Origin: Gammaproteobacteria bacterium UBA2955
Lineage (GTDB): Bacteria; Pseudomonadota; Gammaproteobacteria; Pseudomonadales; Azotimanducaceae
Reading direction: 5' to 3'
Assembly (NCBI GenBank): GCA_002348825.1
Contig: DEBN01000143.1
Span: forward strand, 1-30,411
DNA: 30,411 nucleotides
Below the pieces are notes generated by a model that was not told the DNA's origin, ran no database searches, and saw only the letters and a list, made by a program, of their open reading frames with translations. Within the stretch, counting starts at the first letter, position 1. The number at the start of each line of letters is the position of its first letter. Shown piece by piece: positions 24,378 to 30,411 of the stretch. A program made the position numbers and the translations under genes.

Positions 24378-25415
24378 ATGAAACTAGGACTGTTGGCAGG
24401 CGGTATCGGCCCGCGGGTACGAGTTAATCTGGAGGTCATAAAACACGCTGAAGCACTTGGCTTTGACTCGGTATGGACCGCTGAGGCCTGGGGCGGCGAC
24501 GCTGTAACCCCCGCAACATGGATGCTTGCACATACCAGCAAGATCAAAGTGGGCACTGCAATCATGCAGATGCCCGCAAGATCGCCAGCTATGACAGCAA
24601 TGACGGCCATGAGTTTGGCGGAACTTTCGGGTGGACGATTCATCGTCGGTCTGGGCGCGTCGGGACCCCAAGTCGTCGAGGGCTGGCATGGCGTACCCTA
24701 CGGCAAGCCGGTCACGCGACTCAAAGAATATGTGCAGATTATGAAACAGATTTTCCGCCGCGAAGCGCCGCTGAGTTTCGAAGGCGAACTGTATCAATTG
24801 CCGTATACCGGAGCGGGCGCAACAGGGCTCGGCAAACCGCTAAAGAGTATTCTGCATTGCGAGGAGGACATTCCAATTTTCTCGGCCAGCATCACGCCCA
24901 AGGGCGTCGCTGCGGCGGCAGAAGTCTGTGACGGATTCTTTCCGATCTGGATGGACCCGGAGAAACACCACGTGTTTGATGCGCCGATTAATGAGGGTTT
25001 CGCCGCAGCCGGCGACAAAAACATGAGCCAATTCGATGTTTCGCCATTTGTCACGGTGTCCATGGGCGACGACGTAGAGCAATGCATGATGCCTATCCGC
25101 GCCAGCATGGCACTGTACATTGGCGGCATGGGCGCGCGCGACAAAAACTTTTATAACAACTACGCCAAGGCACTTGGCTTTGCCGATGCTGCGGTGGAGA
25201 TTCAGGATTTATTTTTATCCGGCCGCAAAGACGAAGCCGCCGCCGCCGTGCCGGCCGAACTCATCGATGCCTGCCACTTGGTCGGCCCCGCAGATCGTAT
25301 CAAAGCCCGGTTACAGCGTTGGAAAACTGCTGGTAACAACGGCCAGGTAGCCTCGATGCTCTTGGGGTGCCAGCAACCGGAGGCGCTGGAGGTGGTTGCA
25401 GGAGAAATACTCTAG
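24378..25415 (+). CDS. LLM-class oxidoreductase, TIGR03559/Rv3520c-like
   Basis: This 345-residue TIM-barrel luciferase-like enzyme has conserved blocks TAEAWGGDA, GTAIMQMPARSP, GLGASGPQVVEGWHG, YTGAGATGLGK, ALYIGGMGARDKNFYNNY and LSGRKDEAAAAVP. They match the mycobacterial Rv3520c-type group, named F420-dependent by family. Whether the cofactor here is F420 or FMN is not decided by the sequence. A GGGGGAG ribosome site precedes ATG 24378. It is transcribed with the spinster-type transporter (22 bp upstream) and precedes the acyl-CoA synthetase, which suggests redox work on the imported compound before or after CoA activation. Confidence 0.92.
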   Translation: MKLGLLAGGIGPRVRVNLEVIKHAEALGFDSVWTAEAWGGDAVTPATWMLAHTSKIKVGTAIMQMPARSPAMTAMTAMSLAELSGGRFIVGLGASGPQVVEGWHGVPYGKPVTRLKEYVQIMKQIFRREAPLSFEGELYQLPYTGAGATGLGKPLKSILHCEEDIPIFSASITPKGVAAAAEVCDGFFPIWMDPEKHHVFDAPINEGFAAAGDKNMSQFDVSPFVTVSMGDDVEQCMMPIRASMALYIGGMGARDKNFYNNYAKALGFADAAVEIQDLFLSGRKDEAAAAVPAELIDACHLVGPADRIKARLQRWKTAGNNGQVASMLLGCQQPEALEVVAGEIL

Positions 25416-25431
25416 ACAAATCATTGGTCGC

Positions 25432-25460
25432 GCAAAGCTTGCATAGACTGTTCGCTTTGC
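25432..25460 (+). repeat. Inverted repeat after the second LLM gene
   Basis: GCAAAGC (25432-25438) and GCTTTGC (25454-25460) form a perfect 7-bp stem with a 15-nt loop, 17 nt after the LLM stop. No T-run follows. It may weakly end the upstream transcript or be a protein-binding site. Confidence 0.4.
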
Positions 25461-25495
25461 CGATTCACATAGAGAGCACAGCCACATATTGCGGG

Positions 25496-25525
25496 TTGGC
25501 GATTGCACGCCAAAGCGCTGATAAT
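25496..25525 (+). promoter_or_regulatory. Promoter with overlapping palindromic operator before the acyl-CoA synthetase
   Basis: TTGGCG (25496-25501) and GATAAT (25520-25525), 18 bp apart, form a candidate promoter about 30 bp before ATG 25558. The -35 hexamer is the left arm of a perfect palindrome TTGGCG-N6-CGCCAA (25496-25513). A symmetric site on a promoter is typical of a dimeric repressor, possibly one sensing acyl-CoA, but no regulator gene is in the window. Confidence 0.45.
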
Positions 25526-25557
25526 CGTCATCCTCTATAGCTTTTATCAGGAACTCT

Positions 25558-27093
25558 ATGTATCCGGGACATTGGGCAACCGTAAAACCTCACGCCGATG
25601 CCGTGATCGACGCGACTACAGGCGCAAAACTCAGCTGGCAGGAACTCGATCAGCGTTCGAATCAGGTGGCCCAACTGCTCTATGCTCGGGGCTTGCGGCC
25701 CGGCGACCATATCAGTCTGCTGATGCAAAACGATCTGGCGTTTTTTGAAATCGCATGGGCGGCCTATCGCTCGGGTTTGTATATCACCTGCATCAACCGT
25801 TACCTGACCGCCGACGAGGCAGCTTACATAATCAACGACTCCAATAGTAAAGCGTTGTTCACCGCAGACGCTCTGGCAATTGCTGGTGAATTGCCGAATC
25901 TGACTAATCAGTGCAGCCAACGGTTTATTACCGGCGCAACAACTGCGGGCTATGAGAGTTATGAGGCGGTGCTAGAGGGGCAACCCGACACACCCCTAGC
26001 AGAACAACCCGCCGGTGACGCCATGCTTTACAGCTCAGGCACTACCGGCCAACCTAAAGGCATTAAACGACCACTAAGCGGCGAACACATCAGCGGTGGC
26101 TTCCCTGGGTTGGAGGTCAACAACCCCTACGGGATCAATGCGGAAACGATTTATCTTTCACCCGCACCGCTCTATCACGCGGCACCGTTCGGTTATTGCA
26201 TGCGTACTCTGGCACTCGGGGGTCAGATTGTCATGATGCAGCGGTTCGATCCCGAACTTTCGCTCAAATATATCGAGCACTATCGCGTCACTCACTCGCA
26301 ATGGGTGCCGACAATGTTCGTACGCATGCTGAAACTACCCCAGGAGGCGCGCCATCGTTACGATTTAAGCTCACACCGTTGCGCACTGCACGCCGCCGCT
26401 CCTTGCCCGGTCGAAATCAAACAGCAAATGATGACCTGGTGGGGACCGATATTGTGGGAGTACTACGCCGGCACCGAGCGCAACGGGTCAACTGTAATCG
26501 GTCCCGAGGAATGGCTCGCGCACCCGGGTTCAGTAGGCAAAGCGCACAGCGGCGTTTTGCATATTTGTGACGAAGACGGCACCGAGCAAAAACCAGGCGA
26601 CGAAGGCATGATTTACTTCGAACAACCCACCATGGCCTTCGAATACCATAACGCGCCGGAAAAGACCTTGAGTGCCACCCATCCCACCCACGCAAATTGG
26701 AGTTCGCTCGGTGACGTAGGCTATGTCGATGCCGAAGGCTATTTGTATCTTACGGATCGCAAGGCTTACATGATTATTTCGGGCGGCGTGAACATTTACC
26801 CTCGAGAGATCGAAGACGCCCTCATCTTACATCCAAGTGTAGAAGACGTTGCTGTATTCGGCGTACCTAACCCGGACTTTGGCGAAGAGGTAAAGGCCGT
26901 GGTGCAACCCTCTCAGGGCGTCGCGCACGACCAGCACTTAGTCGATGATCTGATGTCCTTCGCAAAGCAGCATCTCGCGGCTTACAAAATCCCTCGCTCT
27001 ATCGACTTTACCGATGAGTTGCCCAGACTGCCCACCGGTAAGTTGTACAAACGCCTGTTAAAAGACAAGTACTGGCCGCAAAAGGAAGGCTAA
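25558..27093 (+). CDS. Acyl-CoA synthetase (AMP-forming, FadD-like)
   Basis: This 511-residue adenylate-forming ligase would activate a carboxylic acid to acyl-AMP and then acyl-CoA. The P-loop LYSSGTTGQPKGIKR lies near residue 160, the A5-type motif is EYYAGTERNG, the ATP-binding Asp lies in SLGDVGYVDAEGYLYLTDR, the hinge is ISGGVNIYPREIE, and the catalytic Lys lies in PTGKLYK at the C-terminus. The order matches FadD proteins. The substrate could be a fatty, branched or ring-containing acid. The start is ATG 25558 (MYPGHW), with CAGGAA upstream. It lies 142 bp after the LLM gene with its own candidate promoter. Its product would feed the acyl-CoA enzymes at 4641-8638. Confidence 0.93.
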   Translation: MYPGHWATVKPHADAVIDATTGAKLSWQELDQRSNQVAQLLYARGLRPGDHISLLMQNDLAFFEIAWAAYRSGLYITCINRYLTADEAAYIINDSNSKALFTADALAIAGELPNLTNQCSQRFITGATTAGYESYEAVLEGQPDTPLAEQPAGDAMLYSSGTTGQPKGIKRPLSGEHISGGFPGLEVNNPYGINAETIYLSPAPLYHAAPFGYCMRTLALGGQIVMMQRFDPELSLKYIEHYRVTHSQWVPTMFVRMLKLPQEARHRYDLSSHRCALHAAAPCPVEIKQQMMTWWGPILWEYYAGTERNGSTVIGPEEWLAHPGSVGKAHSGVLHICDEDGTEQKPGDEGMIYFEQPTMAFEYHNAPEKTLSATHPTHANWSSLGDVGYVDAEGYLYLTDRKAYMIISGGVNIYPREIEDALILHPSVEDVAVFGVPNPDFGEEVKAVVQPSQGVAHDQHLVDDLMSFAKQHLAAYKIPRSIDFTDELPRLPTGKLYKRLLKDKYWPQKEG

Positions 27094-27120
27094 ATTCGCC
27101 TGCCGACTACCAACGTGTCG

Positions 27121-27753
27121 TCAGAATTTCAGCACCCCTTGGGCTGCTGGACGCTGTCGGTAGCGCTGATCCCAGGCCTGCAAAGCTGCATAATCTGCCA
27201 CCACATCGACTTTAGCAAAGCGCGCAAACTGCAGGGCAGACTGCAACGTGATGTCGGCTAATGACACCTGCTCGCCACCCAACCAATCTCGACCGTCCGC
27301 AAGCAAGGCCTGCAGATAATCCAGGGCCTGGCCCATAGACGCTCGCAATTCCTCGGCTAATTCGGGGTTGGGCGGCAAACCTAACGGTGAATTCGTGGCA
27401 TGAACATAGCGACCCACAAAATTCGCAAAGCGCAATTCCACCGTTCGCTCCAGATCATAGGCCAACGCCTGTGCTTCGGCGTCGCCCTGCACCAATGCAG
27501 TTTCCGGCTGGACGGTTTCCAGATAGCGAATGATCGACAACGACTCGAGCAAGAAGCGTCCATCTGCCAACTCTAAAACCGGCAGAGTGCCGAACGGATT
27601 GCGGGCTAAATGCTCCGGTTCCCGATGTCGTCCTTTCAAAGTGTTTACAACAATTTGCTCGATCGCCAGGGTGCCGCCCGCCGCTTCGCGCTCAGCAATG
27701 TAGAGCATGACCTTAGTCGGGTTGGGTGCCGCTGGCACCATATAAAGTTTCAT
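27121..27753 (-). CDS. Glutathione S-transferase
   Basis: This 210-residue two-domain GST has a thioredoxin-like N-domain (MKLYMVPAAPNPTKVMLYI, then GTLPVLELADGRFLLESLSIIRYLE), whose cis-Pro and ES glutathione-binding motifs are clear. The helical C-domain contains GGEQVSLADITLQSALQFA with the N-capping Ser/Asp of GSTs. It would conjugate glutathione to electrophiles such as epoxides or act as a reductase or isomerase. The start is ATG 27753 with AAGGGGATC upstream; the open frame continues 34 codons further without a good site. It lies convergent to the acyl-CoA synthetase and divergent from the GMC gene. Confidence 0.92.
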   Translation of the reverse strand: MKLYMVPAAPNPTKVMLYIAEREAAGGTLAIEQIVVNTLKGRHREPEHLARNPFGTLPVLELADGRFLLESLSIIRYLETVQPETALVQGDAEAQALAYDLERTVELRFANFVGRYVHATNSPLGLPPNPELAEELRASMGQALDYLQALLADGRDWLGGEQVSLADITLQSALQFARFAKVDVVADYAALQAWDQRYRQRPAAQGVLKF

Positions 27754-27917
27754 CACTTTGATCCCCTTGTAAAATTGCATGGGAAGCATAACCGCCAAGC
27801 AGGGGTCGAGGGTAGCTAGGAAAATAGTATTGTCGCAATTGACATTCTCATTCACCGGCCTAGCATCTCGCCTCGACTACCCGCCCGGTGGCGGCCAACC
27901 AGATGGAAACATAAACG
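27754..27917. other. Divergent intergenic region between GST and GMC genes
   Basis: These 164 bp hold the GST ribosome site on the minus strand and a plus-strand promoter at 27839-27866. On the minus strand TACTAT near 27824 could be a -10 element for the GST gene, but its -35 is poor. No long palindrome was found. Confidence 0.4.
27839..27866 (+). promoter_or_regulatory. Candidate promoter of the GMC oxidoreductase gene
   Basis: A consensus TTGACA (27839-27844), 16-bp spacer and TAGCAT (27861-27866) predict a start near 27874, about 45 nt before ATG 27918. Confidence 0.5.
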
Positions 27918-29543
27918 ATGACAGACTCGTCCAACCAGCGCTTTGACTACATCATTGTGGGTGCAGGCACGGCCGGTTGCGTGCTCGCCAACCGTCTGAC
28001 AGAGGATCCGAGCAAGCGCGTGCTGCTGCTTGAAGCGGGGAAGAAGGATAACTACTTCTGGATCGACATCCCGGTTGGCTACCTCTATACCATCGGCAAC
28101 CCGCGCACAGATTGGTGCTTTGAAACAGAGCCTGAGGCAGGATTAAACGGCCGCAGCATTGGCTACGCACGAGGCAAAGTACTGGGCGGCTGTTCGTCCA
28201 TTAACGCCATGATTTATATGCGCGGGCAGCAGTCCGACTACGATCATTGGGCCGGCCTTGGAAACAGTGGCTGGGGTTGGCAAGACGTATTACCGGTGTT
28301 CCGTCGATCGGAAAACTACCAACACGGCGCCGATGATTTTCACGGCAGTAACGGCGAACTGCGCGTCGAAGAGCGACGGGTAAACTGGGAAATCCTCGAC
28401 GTCTGGCGCGACGCCGCGGAACAATGCGGCATTCCGAAAATCGACGAATTTAATCGCGGTGACAATTTCGGTAACGCCTATTTTCAGATGAACCAACGTA
28501 GCGGCAAACGCTGGAGTGCTGTTCGCGCTTTCTTGGACCCGATTAAAGATCGACCGAATCTGACGCTTCTGACCGAGGCCAGTGTCCGCGAGATACGCTT
28601 TGACGACGACGCAACTGAACCCACAGCGACCGGCGTGAAGGTCCTGCACAATGGCCATGAACAGATTTTTGCGGCGAATAACGAGGTGATTTTGGCAGCA
28701 GGCGCTGTGGCTTCACCGCAGCTGTTGCAACTCTCTGGCATCGGCGCGTCGGAGACACTGCACAAACACGGCATCGCTACACTCATCGAACTGCCGGGCG
28801 TTGGCGAAAATCTTCAGGATCATTTGCAGATCCGCACCATTTATACGGTCGAAAATACCGTTACTCTAAATCAAAGAGCGCGCACCCCATGGGGCATGGC
28901 TCTCATGGGCTTAGAATATTTTGTGCGTAAGACCGGCCCGCTAACGATGCCACCGTCGCAGTTGGGCGCTTTCGCCAAAAGTGACCCCAACCAACCTAGT
29001 GCGAATATTGAATGGCACGTGCAGCCTTTATCGCTCGACAAATTCGGTTCGCCACTGCATCGATATAACGCCATTACACCATCGGTATGTAACGTACGGC
29101 CCAGCAGCCGCGGCCAAATCTCACTGCGTGACAGCAACCCGGACAGCTCGCCATTGATTCGCCCTAACTACCTATCTACCGAAGACGATAAAGCGGTTGC
29201 CGTTGCGGGTTTAAAGTTTACACGCCAGATCATGGCGGCGCCGGCGCTCGCACCATTTGCACCCCATGAACTCAAGCCAGGTGCGCATTTGACCAGCGAC
29301 GAAGAACTCGCCCATGCCGCTGGCGATTTGGGCACTACAATTTTCCACCCTGTAGGCACCTGCAAAATGGGCAGAGATCCAATGGCTGTGGTAGATGCGC
29401 AGCTGCGAGTGCGCGGAGTGCACAACCTGCGGGTCGTGGACGCGTCGATTATGCCAACCATAACCTCAGGCAATACCAATGCGCCAACAGTGATGATCGC
29501 CGAGAAAGGCGCGGAATTTATTCGGCAGCAACACGGGCATTAG
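27918..29543 (+). CDS. GMC-family FAD alcohol dehydrogenase (AlkJ/choline dehydrogenase-like)
   Basis: This 541-residue flavoprotein has the N-terminal ADP-binding fold YIIVGAGTAGCVLANRL and a Glu binding the ribose in LLLEAG. GMC signature 1 is GKVLGGCSSINAMIYMRG and signature 2 lies around GAVASPQLLQLSGIG. The active-site His is in FHPVGTCKMG and the Asn in SGNTNAPTVM. It resembles quinone-linked AlkJ-type alcohol dehydrogenases more than secreted glucose oxidases, as there is no signal peptide. It would oxidise a primary or cyclic alcohol to the aldehyde, a step before acid activation by the acyl-CoA synthetase. Its stop overlaps the end of the convergent membrane-protein gene by 4 bp. Confidence 0.93.
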   Translation: MTDSSNQRFDYIIVGAGTAGCVLANRLTEDPSKRVLLLEAGKKDNYFWIDIPVGYLYTIGNPRTDWCFETEPEAGLNGRSIGYARGKVLGGCSSINAMIYMRGQQSDYDHWAGLGNSGWGWQDVLPVFRRSENYQHGADDFHGSNGELRVEERRVNWEILDVWRDAAEQCGIPKIDEFNRGDNFGNAYFQMNQRSGKRWSAVRAFLDPIKDRPNLTLLTEASVREIRFDDDATEPTATGVKVLHNGHEQIFAANNEVILAAGAVASPQLLQLSGIGASETLHKHGIATLIELPGVGENLQDHLQIRTIYTVENTVTLNQRARTPWGMALMGLEYFVRKTGPLTMPPSQLGAFAKSDPNQPSANIEWHVQPLSLDKFGSPLHRYNAITPSVCNVRPSSRGQISLRDSNPDSSPLIRPNYLSTEDDKAVAVAGLKFTRQIMAAPALAPFAPHELKPGAHLTSDEELAHAAGDLGTTIFHPVGTCKMGRDPMAVVDAQLRVRGVHNLRVVDASIMPTITSGNTNAPTVMIAEKGAEFIRQQHGH

Positions 29544-30100
29544 TGCCGTTTCTGCAGTTTCCTTGCACGACCGAAATCCCAGAGCCGCAGTGATTGTTGG
29601 ATGCCTAAAGACATTACGGCCATCACCGAAATTGCGCTCGTCAAATACAGCATAGAAAATTTAATCGGCGTAACCAGAGCTTTAAATGCCGCTATTATTT
29701 CAATCGTTGCCGGCGCGGCCTGCAGCAGCGTCAGCAAAAGCAACGCCAACTGGGAAAGATTTTCGAATAAATCGAAGCCAACCAAGACGGCTAATGGTAC
29801 GAGTAGCGCCGGGCTATAGGCACCAAACCCACGAGCAATCAGACCACCAAATAACGTTGCATAAGCCAGCGGAAACAACAAATCTAAGCCCACCGTTACG
29901 CCGATGTGAACCCACAATTGGTGCGGCGAAAACTGCCCCAACAACGCCAGAATCGTGGCTAGGTCACCCACTTCATCCAGCAACACACCCCCCAACCTGA
30001 AACGCGCTAGATGAAAGCCATATAGCAACAACATGCACACGCCAAAAGCAGCACAGAGCATGCGATTGTGAACCGGGTACCGACCAATGTTTTTCCACAT
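29540..30100 (-). CDS. Integral membrane protein, unknown function
   Basis: This 186-residue protein has about five hydrophobic segments, with short polar loops and a basic C-terminus (RARKLQKRH). I do not recognise the family. A GGAGAT ribosome site precedes ATG 30100, supporting the start. It is convergent with the GMC gene, with a 4-bp overlap of the 3' ends, so the two transcripts could be antisense at their tails. Nothing in the sequence shows a transported substrate or enzyme motif. Confidence 0.7.
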   Translation of the reverse strand: MWKNIGRYPVHNRMLCAAFGVCMLLLYGFHLARFRLGGVLLDEVGDLATILALLGQFSPHQLWVHIGVTVGLDLLFPLAYATLFGGLIARGFGAYSPALLVPLAVLVGFDLFENLSQLALLLLTLLQAAPATIEIIAAFKALVTPIKFSMLYLTSAISVMAVMSLGIQQSLRLWDFGRARKLQKRH

Positions 30101-30227
30101 GTTGATCTCCGATAAAACACGGCATCAATCTTGATATGACAGCAGGCAGTCGCTCCAGCGGGTGCCGACGACAAGTACCAAAGAACCGCCGAGCGGTATT
30201 AAATCCGCAACTAATGACTCAGGGTCC

Positions 30228-30411
30228 ATGAATATGACAACCGCGCATCGGGCATATTTATGCTGCATGGCTGCAACCATGCTGATCTTGGTGCCGTTGC
30301 TAGCGAGTACGCTCGCACGCGCAGAAATCCCACGCAGCGCATCAGACTTGGCTCGGGACGGCACCAGTAAACAGAATGCCACGATGGCGTTAATTGGCGT
30401 TCGTTGGCGTT
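30228..30411 (+). CDS. Exported protein, N-terminal part only (cut by window end)
   Basis: The frame stays open from ATG 30228 to the last base, giving 61 codons. Residues 1-33 look like a signal peptide: a basic start (MNMTTAHRAY), a hydrophobic core with MLILVPLLAS, and a probable cleavage site after LARA. The mature part begins EIPRSASDLARDG. AGGG sits just before the ATG. It is divergent from the membrane-protein gene. The family cannot be told from this fragment. An opposite-strand frame of 85 codons covers the same stretch but lacks these features. Confidence 0.55.
   Translation, partial: MNMTTAHRAYLCCMAATMLILVPLLASTLARAEIPRSASDLARDGTSKQNATMALIGVRWR

Noticed and set aside
30125..30382. 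Open frame of 85 codons on the minus strand at the window end
   Set aside because: The plus strand over the same bases has a ribosome site and a typical signal peptide and stays open to the edge, so it is preferred.
30385..30411. Repeated GGCGTT units at the right end, considered as a repeat array
   Set aside because: Only three imperfect copies occur and they lie within the open reading frame of the exported protein.

Overview
The window looks like a chromosomal segment of a gammaproteobacterium, probably an aerobic heterotroph of a marine lineage. The reasons are a tRNA-Glu body close to the E. coli form, an E. coli-type PdxH, a Prc/Tsp protease, an FKBP-type Mip/FklB isomerase, a DUF815 ATPase, and many acyl-CoA catabolism genes with LLM-class oxidoreductases. 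GC content looks to be in the mid-50s by eye. I saw no phage genes, transposases, CRISPR arrays or rRNA. The species is not identifiable by reading alone.

Layout. (1) 1-2652, minus strand: a probable three-gene unit (small membrane-anchored protein, DUF815 AAA+ ATPase, DUF481 outer-membrane protein), then a tRNA-Glu(UUC) with its own promoter and a terminator hairpin. (2) 2782-8638, plus strand: a catabolic run of LLM oxidoreductase, Nudix hydrolase, crotonase-fold hydratase, degradative thiolase, a cysteine-rich lipoprotein and an acyl-CoA dehydrogenase. (3) 8654-13251, minus strand: FKBP lipoprotein, APH-fold kinase-like protein, HAD phosphatase, MFS transporter, pdxH. (4) 13252-18089: a 393-bp intergenic region, prc on plus, and a convergent thrS whose product lacks the N-terminal TGS domain. 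(5) 18090-27093, plus strand: SLC13/DASS permease with two TrkA-C domains, an overlapping sulfatase, a 100-residue protein with an HPD motif, an exported alpha/beta hydrolase, a spinster-type MFS transporter, a second LLM oxidoreductase and an acyl-CoA synthetase. (6) 27121-30411: a GST (minus), a GMC alcohol dehydrogenase (plus), an integral membrane protein (minus), and the start of an exported protein cut by the window end.

How the genes may work together. Blocks 2, 5 and 6 together hold most steps for importing a hydrophobic alcohol, epoxide or acid, oxidising it (GMC, LLM enzymes), activating it to a CoA thioester, and degrading it by beta-oxidation (dehydrogenase, hydratase, thiolase). 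The Nudix enzyme could clear CoA derivatives. The two LLM enzymes resemble mycobacterial families thought to use F420, so the cofactor is an open question. The permease-sulfatase pair suggests release of sulfate from an organic sulfate ester and movement of the product. These links are inferred from gene order and family membership.

The points most worth checking are the TGS-less ThrRS away from the usual infC neighbourhood, the kinase/phosphatase pair, the sulfatase-permease overlap, the tRNA-Glu with an acceptor-stem C-C mismatch, and the possible F420 chemistry.
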